Shown here piece after piece: positions 37,597-46,988 of a stretch of 57,350 nt of DNA. Below the pieces are notes generated by a model, which saw only the letters and a list, made by a program, of their open reading frames with translations, made no database searches and was not told where the DNA came from. The position numbers were made by a program, and so were the translations under genes. The stretch's first letter is position 1. Every line of letters begins with the position of its first letter. The DNA is from Chloroflexota bacterium (GTDB taxonomy: Bacteria > Chloroflexota > Dehalococcoidia > Lucifugimonadales > Lucifugimonadaceae). The stretch spans positions 1 through 57,350 of the forward strand of contig PCAM01000011.1 in the NCBI GenBank assembly GCA_002730555.1, read 5' to 3'.

Positions 37597-38418
37597 ATGA
37601 TTATTGATACGCACGCGCACATCTACAGCCCGGACAAATCCGCCTACCCGACCATCGAGGACCCCTACACACCGCCGCCCGGCACCGGCGACCCGGATCA
37701 CCTGAGGGCGGAGATGGCGAAGGCCGGGGTAGATCGCGCGTGCCTGATTCAGACCTCGACCTTCTACCGCTGGGACAATAGTTTCACCCGGGACACTTCT
37801 GCCGGCGCCACAGACTGGGCGGCGGGCGTTTGCACCCTGGACCCGGACAACGTCCACAGCCCGGAGATCATGTACGCGCTTGTGGAACGGGCCAACATCA
37901 AGGGCATGCGAACTGTTCCGGCCGCTGATGGATCGCTTGACCACCCGGGTGTTCGCGCACTCTGGGCGCAGGCGCAGGATCTGGGGATCGTGATCAACGC
38001 ACTGGTCCCGCTGGGCGTTGCGGAGCAGCTGGCCCGGATGCTGGACGACTATCCCGGCCTCAACGTGGTGCTGGATCACTGCATGTCGCTAAGTCGCGGC
38101 CCAGAGTTTGAGGCGACCGTGGCGACCGTCGTGGAACTGGCGCGCCGGCCGAACCTCCACGCCAAGCTGACCTTTCTCGGGACTGGCTCGGCGGAGCGCT
38201 ACCCGTTTACCGATATGCACGAGCCGCTCCGAATGTTTGTGGATGCATACGGACCGGACCGCTGCGTGTGGGGATCCGACTTCCCGACGGAGTTGTGGTG
38301 CCCGCGCGTGAACTACAGCGATCACCTAACGCTGTTCCAGGAGGACCTTGGTTTGACGGCTGGAGAGAAGGAGTCGATCCTTGGCGGGACGGCGGAGCGG
38401 TTGTGGTTTGGCGGTTGA
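37597..38418 (+). CDS. Amidohydrolase-family metal-dependent hydrolase
   Basis: 273 residues. It starts MIIDTHAHIYSPDKSAYPTI, with the HxH metal motif, and contains NVVLDHCMSLSRGPEFEATV and WGSDFPTELWCPRVNYSDHL, the C-terminal Asp ligand region. It belongs to the 2-pyrone-4,6-dicarboxylate/ACMSD-type amidohydrolases, which open lactone rings or decarboxylate. The ATG at 37597 follows the repeat element; an upstream ATG at 37543 would translate the repeat and is unlikely. Confidence 0.85.
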   Translation: MIIDTHAHIYSPDKSAYPTIEDPYTPPPGTGDPDHLRAEMAKAGVDRACLIQTSTFYRWDNSFTRDTSAGATDWAAGVCTLDPDNVHSPEIMYALVERANIKGMRTVPAADGSLDHPGVRALWAQAQDLGIVINALVPLGVAEQLARMLDDYPGLNVVLDHCMSLSRGPEFEATVATVVELARRPNLHAKLTFLGTGSAERYPFTDMHEPLRMFVDAYGPDRCVWGSDFPTELWCPRVNYSDHLTLFQEDLGLTAGEKESILGGTAERLWFGG

Positions 38419-38855
38419 CCCCGGTGGGGGCTTATTTTGATGGCTTCGATGCGGTAGTGCCTTTGTCGTAGTGACCACCCGAGGTGCTTGTGGTGTAACA
38501 ACACCGTAGGGGTGGATTGGTATTCGCCCACGCCAGTCCTTCGAGAGCTTGGGGACACGGGCGTAACGCCTCTAAGTCATCCTGGCCCGGAAGCGACGGA
38601 TCTCCCGGGTGATTCCCACTCCGGGGTTAGATTTGGCGATCCGAGATTATCCGGCAGAACTAGTAGCTTGTCGATACGAATCGATGGCCTGGCCGGTTTT
38701 AGCGCTCCCCGTGTTTGCTGAGGGTGTGATCGTGGTTATTGTGTGATGACAATTGGGTGGACGGAAAGCCGGGAGATTCTTCGGTTCCAGCTCAGAATGA
38801 CAAAATACCCGGCATGCAACATGACTAAGGAGCGTCTGAACTGGTAAACAAACGT
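38419..38855. repeat. Gap before the DHDPS-like gene
   Basis: About 440 bp with no supported gene. It holds a GTAGGGGTGG...CGCCCACGCC element (about 38505-38534) and CCTTCGAGAGCTTGGGGACAC (38537-38557), both members of dispersed families. Further on, CCGGAAGCGACGG-type sequence shows nothing recognisable. Confidence 0.5.
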
Positions 38856-39728
38856 GTGACCGGCATCGTCCCCATCCTCCAGCTTTCGTTCGACGAGGGC
38901 GGCGCTGTTCTGTACGGCGACCTGGAGGCGGAGATCGATTTCGCCCTCAATGCCGGGGTCCACGGCATCGCCCTGGGTGTTGCGAGCGAACTGAACAAGT
39001 TGAGCGACATCGAGCGGGATCAGGTGATCTCCGCTGTGATCAAGCACGTCAACGGTCGTGTGCCCACAGTGATCTCCACGAGCGGACCATCGACAGCACT
39101 CACCATCTCAAGGTCGCACAGGGCGCTGGAGTTGGGCGGGAGTATGGCCATGATCTCGCCGGACGGTTTCGGCGGATTCCCTGCCGAGGACGTGCGGCGG
39201 CATTACAACGCCGTGGCCGAAGCGATTGATATCCCGATCATGCTCCAGGACCGGACCGGTGCGTCGATAGCTCCGACGTTGATGGCGCAACTGGCAGACG
39301 ACCATGAAAGCTTCCGACATGCCAAGGTCGAGACGCTGCCGACGCCCCCTCGGTTTGCCGATGCGAAGCGGCTGGCTGGCGATTCGTTGACACTCCTTGG
39401 CGGAGTGAACGGCGCGTTCCTGATCGAGGAGATGAACCGGGGCTCTGAAGGAGCGATGGCCAGCATCGCGCTCATCGACGTGCTGTGCGAGGTGTGGGAG
39501 GGGTACCGGTCTGGCGAAACCGGCGCGGCGGCGGAGCGCTGGGAGCGGCACACGCACCTGATCGAGATGTATCGCTACGGGCAGGGGATGAACTACTGGA
39601 TGGCGAAGGAGATCCTGAGGTTGCGTGGTGTGTTCACGTCGGCATTCCCTCGATTGCCGGCGCACAAACCTGACGAAACGGCATTCCGTGAGGTACGCGA
39701 GATGTGTGAACGGCTGGGGTTGATTTAG
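38856..39728 (+). CDS. Dihydrodipicolinate synthase-family lyase
   Basis: 290 residues of the class I aldolase DHDPS/NAL superfamily. It begins TGIVPILQLSFDEGGAVLYG and has the Schiff-base Lys in RHAKVETLPTPPRF and the GG(V)NGAF loop. The conserved GxTGE loop of true DapA is absent, so it is probably a catabolic keto-acid lyase or dehydratase, not lysine synthesis. GTG start at 38856; AAGGAG lies about 25 bases upstream, so a non-standard CTG at 38841 cannot be excluded. Confidence 0.82.
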   Translation: MTGIVPILQLSFDEGGAVLYGDLEAEIDFALNAGVHGIALGVASELNKLSDIERDQVISAVIKHVNGRVPTVISTSGPSTALTISRSHRALELGGSMAMISPDGFGGFPAEDVRRHYNAVAEAIDIPIMLQDRTGASIAPTLMAQLADDHESFRHAKVETLPTPPRFADAKRLAGDSLTLLGGVNGAFLIEEMNRGSEGAMASIALIDVLCEVWEGYRSGETGAAAERWERHTHLIEMYRYGQGMNYWMAKEILRLRGVFTSAFPRLPAHKPDETAFREVREMCERLGLI

Positions 39729-40095
39729 TTGTTTGGGACGGACGATTGGCCCCCTGCGCTTTTGGACGATGCGGGAAGCAGGGCCTCCTCCGTCATCTCA
39801 GCCTTTTCATGCCGGGAGAAGGGGCAGACCTCCAAATGTGGCCGTGATATCCAACAGTCACGGCGTCCTGTCATCCCGAACTTGATTCAGGATCCGTTTG
39901 TATCCGCGACTAACTGGATCGTGACCGCATACGCCGGCGTGAGCGTTCAGCTTGAGGCGGCGCGATGGGAGACGCAGCGTAGATGTCTGAGGTTGCCGGT
40001 TGAACCTCCCTTGTATATCAAAACTGAAGTATCTTTGGCGGACGCCGCCGACGTGGCGTTAGTGGGAGGTTGGGGTTTGACACAGGGGAAGAACT
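39729..40095. repeat. Gap with a GTCATCC...TTGATTCAGGATC element
   Basis: No gene is seen. TGTCATCCCGAACTTGATTC then AGGATCCG (about 39870-39897) is a short element that recurs near 47.1-47.3 kb. The flanking bases show no other structure. Confidence 0.5.
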
Positions 40096-41277
40096 ATGCG
40101 CCGACAGGCACCCAGGGCCGGACAGGGTTGGATTTTTGATAATTTCCTGAAACTCTCCGACAACGAAGAGGTGCTCCACGCTGGGATGATGGGGACTCGC
40201 CTGGAACGCGGCTTCAAGTACGCCGATATGGAACGGGTGTTTCAGCGGGTGTCGGGTCGACGTTCCTTCCCGAGAGCGTGGGCGCGCGAAGCGACCAAGC
40301 AGGAGGGCCTCGCCGACGAGGCGATGGCGGCGGGGCGCAAGGTGACGGCGGGGCAGCACTTCCACCGGGCCGCGCTTTACTTCGGAAGGGCGCAGCACCT
40401 GATCGCCGCCGACGGCAACGCGACGAAGATCGAGTACCACGCCTCGGCCATGCGCTGCTATGCCGGGTTGATGGATGTACTGGACGGCGCAATCACGCGC
40501 CACGAGATCGAGATAGAGAACGGCCAGAAGATCGCCGTGCTGTTCCACAAAGCGCCCGGGGACGGACTGAAACCGACGGTTTTGCACGCCCCGGGCATGG
40601 ACCAGATCAAGGAAGACTTCCCAAACCCCTTCAATAACGAGTTCACGCGCCGCGGGATGAATATCTGCGTCATGGACGGGCCGGGCCAGGGTGAAAGCAA
40701 CATGAACCGGGTGTGGCAGACGATCGGCAACTACGGCCGCGCCGGATCCCGGGTCATCGACTGGCTGATGGAACGCGATGACGTCGACGCCGACAAGATC
40801 GCCGTGTTTGGCACGAGCATGGGCACGCGCTACGGTGTGGAGATCGGCGCCGACGACGATCGCGTGAAGGCGGTGATCGGCAAGATGGCCAACGTCGGGC
40901 CCTCCGATGTTATCTACGACCAGGCGCAGCCCAACTTCAAGCGCATCTCGATGTACATGGCGGGCATGGACGATGAGGACGAGTTCGACCGCTTTACGGA
41001 AGAGCGAGACGACTATTTCTTCGCCGCAGGTGAGAGGCTCAAGTGCTCGTACCTGTTGGTGGCCGGTGACATGGATGAACTGTGCCCCCCGGACGATGTG
41101 AAGGTCTGGATGGACCGGTTGAACTGTCCCAAGGAGCTATGGCTTTACCAGGACGTGTTCCACCCGATGGGCGAGGTGGCAGCGGACGTGTATCCGGCGA
41201 TTGCTGACTGGACATTGGAGGTGCTGGAGACGGGGCTGCCGGCCGGACACGACGTTAGGCGGGATATTCAGCCGTAA
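40096..41277 (+). CDS. Alpha/beta hydrolase with N-terminal helical cap
   Basis: 393 residues. An N-terminal helical region (1-150) precedes a hydrolase fold with nucleophile elbow VFGTSMGTRYG (Ser), acid near VAGDMDELCPP and His in QDVFHPMGE. The layout resembles the C-C hydrolases and dienelactone-type enzymes related to 2,6-dihydroxypseudooxynicotine hydrolase. The substrate is unknown. GGGGAAG five to six bases before the ATG supports the start. A bidirectional terminator follows. Confidence 0.85.
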   Translation: MRRQAPRAGQGWIFDNFLKLSDNEEVLHAGMMGTRLERGFKYADMERVFQRVSGRRSFPRAWAREATKQEGLADEAMAAGRKVTAGQHFHRAALYFGRAQHLIAADGNATKIEYHASAMRCYAGLMDVLDGAITRHEIEIENGQKIAVLFHKAPGDGLKPTVLHAPGMDQIKEDFPNPFNNEFTRRGMNICVMDGPGQGESNMNRVWQTIGNYGRAGSRVIDWLMERDDVDADKIAVFGTSMGTRYGVEIGADDDRVKAVIGKMANVGPSDVIYDQAQPNFKRISMYMAGMDDEDEFDRFTEERDDYFFAAGERLKCSYLLVAGDMDELCPPDDVKVWMDRLNCPKELWLYQDVFHPMGEVAADVYPAIADWTLEVLETGLPAGHDVRRDIQP

Positions 41278-41322
41278 GGGTCTGGGCGGATGCCTCACGG
41301 TTGCCGCTTGTACGACGGACTT

Positions 41323-41415
41323 CTCCCTCATCCCAACCTTCTCCCGCTGGGCGAAAGGGCTTGCTCTGTCCGGTTCCACGATTACGCCGTAGGGGTGGGC
41401 AGTACCCCGCCCCTA
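41323..41415. repeat. Two palindromic repeats after the hydrolase gene
   Basis: CCCTCATCCCAACCTTCTCC...GGGCGAAAGGGC (about 41323-41360) and GTAGGGGTGGG-CAGTA-CCCCGCCCCTAC (41389-41415, nearly perfect 11-bp arms). The second belongs to the GTAGGGG/CCCCTAC family seen after dnaK. Confidence 0.7.
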
Positions 41416-41430
41416 CACCTCATCGACACG

Positions 41431-41463
41431 TAAAAGGGCGACACATTCGAGGATCGCCTTTTT
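41431..41463. terminator. Bidirectional terminator between hydrolase and MMPL genes
   Basis: AAAAGGGCGA (41431-41440), loop, then TCGCCTTTTT: stem GGCGA/TCGCC with A and T runs on both sides. It lies 153 bp after the plus-strand hydrolase and 26 bp after the minus-strand MMPL stop, so it can serve both. Confidence 0.75.
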
Positions 41464-41488
41464 ATGTTGGCTGATGTTTGGACGGACC

Positions 41489-43930
41489 CTAGTCGTCCGC
41501 TCCGGCGGGTTCTGGCTTCGCCCCGCCTCCCATCGGCTTTCCCTCGATGGAGATGTTGGGCATCCATTCCAGCCATTTTGGGAAGTACCAGGCGCTGTCG
41601 CCGAGTATCCGCATTACGCTCGGCACGAGCAATGAACGGACGATGGTTGCGTCCAGCAGCACCGCAGCGCCGAGGCCGAATCCCATCGACTGGAAAAACG
41701 CGATCTTGCCCAAGGCAAAACCGCCGAATACCGCTACCATGATGAGCGCGGCTCCGGTGATGATGCTGGCCGTCGTACGCAGACCGAAAGCCACCGACCC
41801 AGCGGCGTCTCCCGTGATGTCGAAGCGCTCCTTGATCCGGCTCAGCATGAACACGTGATAGTCCATGGACAGCCCGAACAGGATGCTGAACATGAAAAGC
41901 GGCAGCCAGAACTCAACCTGGTCCACTTGCTTAAATCCGAACAGGTCGATCAAGAAACCCTTCTGGAACACGAGCACCACCAACCCGTAGGCGGCGCCCA
42001 CGGACAGCAGGTTCATGATGATCGACGCGATGGAGATCGTGATCGATCTGAAGGCGAACAGCAGCAGTATGAAACTGAGGCTGAGCACGGCGCCAAACAC
42101 TATGGGTATATAGTCGTCGGTGATCTTGACGGCGTCGACGATCTCGGCCGTGTTACCGCCCACGTAAGCGTCGTAATCGGCCTCTGGAACATCAGCGAAA
42201 GCGAAGGGTATCAGGCTGTTTCTGATATCCCGGATAGTGGTTAGAGCCTCTTGATCAGACGGGTCGCCGGGGATCTTGGACGTCAGAGAGGCAAGTTCGA
42301 CGGATGGTTCGATTCGCACTTCGGGCGCCTGCAGGCCGCCCTGTTCCGTCATCAGGGCTTCCAGAATCCCGATGGCTTCGATGATTCCCGTTGAACCGAC
42401 GTCGCCGTCTATGACCACCTGGGCTGGGGCGTCGCTGCCGAATCCGAACTTGTCATCGAGCCGCTCAAAAGCCTGTTTCACCGGTTCCTCGTCCGGCAGT
42501 ACGGAGATCCCGCTCGTCCCTTTTTCTAGCTCGAAAAAGAAGTAGCTGAGCATCAGCAAGAACGCGGCGGCGGCGACCATGCTGATGACGGGGCGTCCCA
42601 TCACGGCAAGGGTGATGGTGTTCCACACGCCATGATTGCCGTTTGCATCGCCTTTGCCGGAGTTGGCCGTGGCATTTGAAGCACCCCGTTTCAGGAGTCT
42701 GCGGATCCCGTTCAGTACGACGAGAATTCCCATCACACCGAAGGACACGAGGATCACGACAGGCCCCAGACCGATCGTCAACGAAACGATTACAACCCCG
42801 GTGATGAATAGTCCTAGGGTCAACGGGAGAGGGGCGCGAACACTGTTCACTCGGTCACCAAGCACGCCGATTAGCGCCGGGAGGAGCGTCATGCTCGTGA
42901 GCACAGCGACGAACACGACGGTGATGGAGCCGATCCCGAAGGCCATGAAGGTCCGCTCGGGAATCAGCAGCATCCCCAGTAGAGCCAGCACCACCGTCAT
43001 ACCGCTGAAGGCTACAGCGCGTCCAGCGGTGGAGCCCGAGATGTCGATCGCCGCCTGCTTGTCGTGGCCGTTAGCCCGTTCTTCACGGTATCGGGACAAA
43101 ACGAACAGAGAGTAGTCGATTCCAACCGCCAGACCCATCATCGTGATGATGTTCGGGACGAACTCGTTCAATTCAACAAATTGGCCGATGATCCCCGTAA
43201 GTCCAACGGCCGTGAACACTGCCACGATGGCCAGGATGATCGGGATGAATGCCGCGATCACGGCGCCGAATACCAGAGCCAGGATGATGATCGCCACGCC
43301 AATGCCGATCATCTCGCCGACGAACAGATCGTTCTCGGCGAGTTCCAAGAACGTGGCGTTGACGCTGGCGTCTCCGATCATCAGGAACTCGAACCCGTTC
43401 GCGCTATGGGTTATCTCCTCAGCTATCGCTGTGATGACGGTTATGTCGTCCTGATGAGACTCAAAGACCCGAACGGTCGTTAGGAGTGTGGACCCGTCCT
43501 CGGAAAGTTGTCCGTCGTATTCGTCGAAGTCACCGACGAGGACCTGGACGTCAGACTCGCTCTGTGCGGCGATGAGCGCGTCGTTGAATTCGACGGCCGG
43601 GGCGTCAAAAGCTGACGCGGCCAGGCCTGTCGAGTCGGAAGTGATAAGTACGAATTCCGTGAGGGTAGAGCGGCCACCAGAGTCAGGCCCGGACTGGCCC
43701 TCGTCTTCGGCCGGCTCTGCCTCATCGAGAGAGCCGAATCGATCATTAATGAGGTTCGCAGCGGTCTCGTATTCGAGTTCTTGGGTTGGTCCGTCTTCGC
43801 CGTCCAGGGCGTCCGAAACCAACGTTATGGTCAGGAAGAATGCCCCAACCAGAATCAGTACCCATCCCAATAACGTCCACCACGGATGTCGACCGCTGGC
43901 GCTTGCCAGGGTTCCGGGGGATAGCGTCAT
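41489..43930 (-). CDS. MMPL/RND-type membrane transporter
   Basis: 813 residues with two matching halves: an N-terminal helix, a large extracytoplasmic loop (about 45-185), five to six helices, a second loop (about 490-640) and six further helices. Signature stretches are MMGLAVGIDYSLFVLSRYRE and LFGLSMDYHVFMLSRIKERF, the paired helix-4-type segments that carry the proton-relay Asp. Members export lipids, hopanoids or hydrophobic compounds. The ATG at 43930 has GAGGGA nine bases upstream. Confidence 0.9.
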   Translation of the reverse strand: MTLSPGTLASASGRHPWWTLLGWVLILVGAFFLTITLVSDALDGEDGPTQELEYETAANLINDRFGSLDEAEPAEDEGQSGPDSGGRSTLTEFVLITSDSTGLAASAFDAPAVEFNDALIAAQSESDVQVLVGDFDEYDGQLSEDGSTLLTTVRVFESHQDDITVITAIAEEITHSANGFEFLMIGDASVNATFLELAENDLFVGEMIGIGVAIIILALVFGAVIAAFIPIILAIVAVFTAVGLTGIIGQFVELNEFVPNIITMMGLAVGIDYSLFVLSRYREERANGHDKQAAIDISGSTAGRAVAFSGMTVVLALLGMLLIPERTFMAFGIGSITVVFVAVLTSMTLLPALIGVLGDRVNSVRAPLPLTLGLFITGVVIVSLTIGLGPVVILVSFGVMGILVVLNGIRRLLKRGASNATANSGKGDANGNHGVWNTITLAVMGRPVISMVAAAAFLLMLSYFFFELEKGTSGISVLPDEEPVKQAFERLDDKFGFGSDAPAQVVIDGDVGSTGIIEAIGILEALMTEQGGLQAPEVRIEPSVELASLTSKIPGDPSDQEALTTIRDIRNSLIPFAFADVPEADYDAYVGGNTAEIVDAVKITDDYIPIVFGAVLSLSFILLLFAFRSITISIASIIMNLLSVGAAYGLVVLVFQKGFLIDLFGFKQVDQVEFWLPLFMFSILFGLSMDYHVFMLSRIKERFDITGDAAGSVAFGLRTTASIITGAALIMVAVFGGFALGKIAFFQSMGFGLGAAVLLDATIVRSLLVPSVMRILGDSAWYFPKWLEWMPNISIEGKPMGGGAKPEPAGADD

Positions 43931-43975
43931 GTTCGAATTCCCTCTCGATGCTTGATGCCGCGGCCTCACCGGAGA

Positions 43976-44248
43976 TTAAACCTGGTACGTCGCTGTTTCT
44001 GCGTTGGATGGAGTGAAGTTCCAGAGCCGTCCCCTCACGAGTGAGCGGGTTGCTTCTTCATATTTCTCGGCATCAACGACCGTGCGGCCGCCGTTTTGCA
44101 GTTTGTTGATCTCGGCCGGCGCGCCGTCGTCTTCATCGACGTTCAGCTGGTTGTACGGGATGTCGTGCTCGTCGAGGAGGTGCTTGAGGACGCGGCAGTG
44201 CGGGCACCAGTCGGTGCTGAGTACGCGAAGCGGGGTTTGACTGGTCGT
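43976..44248 (-). pseudogene. Glutaredoxin-like frame without a start codon
   Basis: An open frame of about 90 residues reads RVLSTDWCPHCRVLKHLLDE, HDIPYNQLNVDEDDGAPAEI, NKLQNGGRTVVDAEKYEEAT to TAA. The CPHC motif and following helix match glutaredoxin/NrdH-like proteins. No ATG, GTG or TTG occurs in frame between the purQ stop (44363) and the CPHC motif. The best candidate is an ACG at 44246-44248 with GGAGG upstream, which may be a mutated ATG. The cis-Pro (TVP) motif is also missing, so the gene is probably degenerating. Confidence 0.55.
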
Positions 44249-44319
44249 GTCAGGAGTGTGTCCTCCGGGCGTGGTTGCTCGTGTTGTAACGGTTTCTAAC
44301 TTGTTGGAATGACGGATCC

Positions 44320-44359
44320 TCTCTCGCGCCCCGGCCCTTTCCCGCTGGGAGAGGGCCGA
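44320..44359. repeat. CTCTCGCGCCCCGGCCCTTTCCC-type element
   Basis: CCTCTCTCGCGCCCCGGCCC...GCTGGGAGAGGGCC: a degenerate member of the CTCACCCC/GGGAGAGGG family. It sits directly after the purQ stop, in the short gap before the glutaredoxin-like frame. Confidence 0.6.
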
Positions 44360-44362
44360 CCT

Positions 44363-45058
44363 TCAGTTCAGCGCCGGAATCTTCGTGAACATTGAGCGGA
44401 AGATCGCCGCCCCGTCTTTGCCGCCGATCAGAGGATCGCAGGCCCTTTCCGGGTGCGGCATCATGCCGAGAACGTTGCCCGTTTCATTTATGATCCCGGC
44501 GATGTTGTTGATGGAGCCGTTGGGGTTCCATTCCGGAGTGACTTCGCCGGCCGGGCCCGAGTATCGGAACAACACACGACCGGTTTCTTCAAGATCGGCG
44601 ATCGTGTCCTCGTCGGCCTGGTAGCTGCCCTCGCCGTGTGAAATCGGGACCCGTAGCAAGTCTCCATTCTTCGCCGAGTGACTGAACATCGTCTGATCGT
44701 TCTCGACCTTGAGATCGGTCCAGGTGCAGCGGAACTCCAAGTGGTCGTTACGCATGAGCACGCCGGGCAGCAGTTCCGCCTCACACAGGATCTGGAAGCC
44801 GTTGCAGATGCCGATTACGCCACGCCCGTCGGCTGCGAATTTCGAGACGGACTTCATGACCGGGGCGAAGCGTGCGATTGCGCCCGCCCTGAGGTAGTCG
44901 CCGTACGAGAACCCGCCCGGCACCACGAGGGCGTCAAAGCGGTCTATGTCGGTGTCTGCATGCCAGACGTACTCGATCTCCTGACCGAGTGACTCCAGTG
45001 CGTAACCGCAGTCCCGGTCGCTCCATGTGCCGGGGAATACGAGGATGCCGAACTTCAT
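44363..45058 (-). CDS. purQ: Phosphoribosylformylglycinamidine synthase, glutaminase subunit
   Basis: 231 residues. It begins MKFGILVFPGTWSDRDCGYA and has the nucleophile Cys in GVIGICNGFQIL, the His/Glu pair in MMPHPERACDP, and VPGGFSYGDYLRAGAIARF. PurQ supplies ammonia from glutamine to PurL in purine synthesis. ATG at 45058 is the conserved start; the longer frame upstream is not homologous. purL and purS are not in the window. Its start is preceded by the rpsU terminator. Confidence 0.95.
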   Translation of the reverse strand: MKFGILVFPGTWSDRDCGYALESLGQEIEYVWHADTDIDRFDALVVPGGFSYGDYLRAGAIARFAPVMKSVSKFAADGRGVIGICNGFQILCEAELLPGVLMRNDHLEFRCTWTDLKVENDQTMFSHSAKNGDLLRVPISHGEGSYQADEDTIADLEETGRVLFRYSGPAGEVTPEWNPNGSINNIAGIINETGNVLGMMPHPERACDPLIGGKDGAAIFRSMFTKIPALN

Positions 45059-45115
45059 AGGGAAATCGTAACCGACCCCCGGGCGATACGAAACCGGTTC
45101 GGCTGTGAACGGGTG

Positions 45116-45147
45116 GGGACAAAAGAAGGACCGGTCAAAAACCGGTC
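45116..45147 (-). terminator. Intrinsic terminator of rpsU
   Basis: On the minus strand GACCGGT, TTTTG, ACCGGTC (45129-45147) is followed by CTTCTTTTGTCC. It lies 34 bp after the rpsU stop. Confidence 0.75.
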
Positions 45148-45180
45148 TTTCTCTCAGTAACACCGCTTTAAGCAGTGTCC

Positions 45181-45375
45181 TTACATGTTCTTGCGTTGCG
45201 CCTTCAGGCTCTTGCGGCGCTTGGCGGCGGCCTTCTTCTTGCGAAGGTTCGTCGGCGGCTCGAAGTGTTGACGGCGACGGGACTCGGACAGAATCCCTTC
45301 CTGCTGGACGCGCTTGGTGAAGCGACGCAGCATGCTCTCAAAGCTCTCGCCCTCAGATATTCGTATCTCCGGCAA
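45181..45375 (-). CDS. rpsU: 30S ribosomal protein S21
   Basis: 64 residues, small-subunit protein bS21. It reads PEIRISEGESFESMLRRFTK, RVQQEGILSESRRRQHFEPP, then a basic C-terminus KKKAAAKRRKSLKAQRKNM, as expected. The start is a TTG at 45375 (revealed by the conserved start and AGAGGT five bases upstream); an ATG at 45408 would add eleven unrelated residues. A short intrinsic terminator follows. Confidence 0.92.
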   Translation of the reverse strand: MPEIRISEGESFESMLRRFTKRVQQEGILSESRRRQHFEPPTNLRKKKAAAKRRKSLKAQRKNM

Positions 45376-45473
45376 ACTCGACCTCTTGTACTCAGAAATG
45401 AAAAGCAACCCGATTGCGACGAATCGGTACTCACAAGCTTAGGCAGGTATGGGACGGACGGTCAAGTAGTTAG

Positions 45474-46988
45474 CTACGAAACTGCCTGGTCACGCAACAG
45501 CAACGCCGCCGCTCGCCTGACACGAGCAATTGAGCGTTCTCGTCCAAGCGCGACCATCGTGTCGAACAGTGGTGGAGCTACCCGCCGTGCCGTCAGCGCC
45601 ACACGAAGCGCTCCGAAAAACTGCCGCGGCTTCAGACCCAGTTCCACGCACAGGGCCCGGAAACCCTCTTCCAATGGCTCCGATTCGAAGGCTTCTGCCG
45701 ACTCCAAGGCCACCGCCGCCGACTCGAGGGCGGAAGCCGTTGCCGCCTCGTTCATCCCCTTTTGCACGACCGCTGCGGGGTCCAGCTCGATCTCGTCCTG
45801 GAAGAAATAGGCCAGCATCCCGGCCAGCTCTTCACGGTCGATCACCTTCAGCCGTTCGTGCACCAGCGGCACGAGTTCGGTCACGTAGTCGCGGTCCAGT
45901 GGCCGGGAAATAGACGCGGGCAACCCGTCCGGCGCTTCCAGTTCCGGGATCAGTATCTCGGCGAGCGCGTGGACCGGCAACTGACGCAGGTAGACGCCGT
46001 TCATCCACTCCAGCTTTGTGATGTTGAAAATGGACGGCGCGGCGTTCAGGCCGTCGAGGCTGAACTTCTCGACGATCTGCTCCCGGGTCATCACCTCTTC
46101 ATCGTCGCCCGCAGACCAGCCGAGGAGGGACAAGAAGTTGAACATCGTCTCAGGCAGGAAGCCCTTGTCCCGGAACTCCAGCAGGGCCGTGTCACCGTGG
46201 CGTTTGGACAGCTTTGCGCGGTCGGGACCCAACAATATCGAGAGGTGCACGAACGCCGGCGGCTCCCAACCGAACCCCTCGTACACCATCACGTGGCGTG
46301 GCGTGGACGATATCCACTCCTCGGAGCGCAGCACGTGCGTGATGCCCATATCGTGGTCGTCCACGATGTGGGCGAGGTGGTAAGTGGGGTAGCCGTCCGA
46401 CTTCAGGATCACGAAGTCCTGGAGCAGAGAAGGATCGAAGGTCAGCGGGCCGCGCAGGACGTCGTTGAAGACCACCTCGCCCTCGAGTGGGACCTTGAAT
46501 CGGACCACCGTGGCGAGGCCTTGAGCTTTGTCCGCGGTGCGTTCCTCGTCCGACTTGTTCCGGCAGTAACTGTCGTAGCCGGTCGGCTTCTTCTCGGCGC
46601 GCTGCCGCAGTCGCACTTGATCGAGTCGCTCGGGCGTGCAGGTGCACTCGTATGCCTGACCGTTGTCGATCAACATCTGCGCTGCTTTGGCGTACTTGCC
46701 CAGCGCCTTGCGATCCGATTGGACGTAGGGCGCATGTGGGCCATCGACGCCCGGTCCCTCGTCCCAGTCAAGGCCGAGCCATTCCAGCGCGCTAAGAATC
46801 CGGTCGAGCGACCCGTCGACCATGCGTTCCCGGTCGGTGTCTTCGATGCGGACGATGAACTGGCCGCCGGCGTGTCGCGCGAAAACCCAGTTCAGGAGTG
46901 CGGTGCGGAGATTACCGACGTGCGGATCGCCGGTAGGGCTGGGTGCGTAACGAACACGCACAGGCCCGGAGTGAGATTTATCTGTCAT
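45474..46988 (-). CDS. gltX: Glutamyl-tRNA synthetase
   Basis: Class I synthetase of 504 residues. The HIGH-type motif is in APSPTGDPHVGNLRTALLN and the KMSKS-type motif in GPDRAKLSKRHGDTALLE; the C-terminal anticodon-binding domain is complete. It charges tRNA-Glu, and tRNA-Gln too if the indirect route is used. CTCTPERLDQ hints at the zinc-site region. It is upstream of rpsU on the minus strand. Confidence 0.96.
   Translation of the reverse strand: MTDKSHSGPVRVRYAPSPTGDPHVGNLRTALLNWVFARHAGGQFIVRIEDTDRERMVDGSLDRILSALEWLGLDWDEGPGVDGPHAPYVQSDRKALGKYAKAAQMLIDNGQAYECTCTPERLDQVRLRQRAEKKPTGYDSYCRNKSDEERTADKAQGLATVVRFKVPLEGEVVFNDVLRGPLTFDPSLLQDFVILKSDGYPTYHLAHIVDDHDMGITHVLRSEEWISSTPRHVMVYEGFGWEPPAFVHLSILLGPDRAKLSKRHGDTALLEFRDKGFLPETMFNFLSLLGWSAGDDEEVMTREQIVEKFSLDGLNAAPSIFNITKLEWMNGVYLRQLPVHALAEILIPELEAPDGLPASISRPLDRDYVTELVPLVHERLKVIDREELAGMLAYFFQDEIELDPAAVVQKGMNEAATASALESAAVALESAEAFESEPLEEGFRALCVELGLKPRQFFGALRVALTARRVAPPLFDTMVALGRERSIARVRRAAALLLRDQAVS

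Noticed and set aside
44004..44240. Plus-strand frame of 78 residues between the MMPL and purQ genes
   Set aside because: It is antisense to a frame with a clear CPHC glutaredoxin motif, and has no recognisable features.
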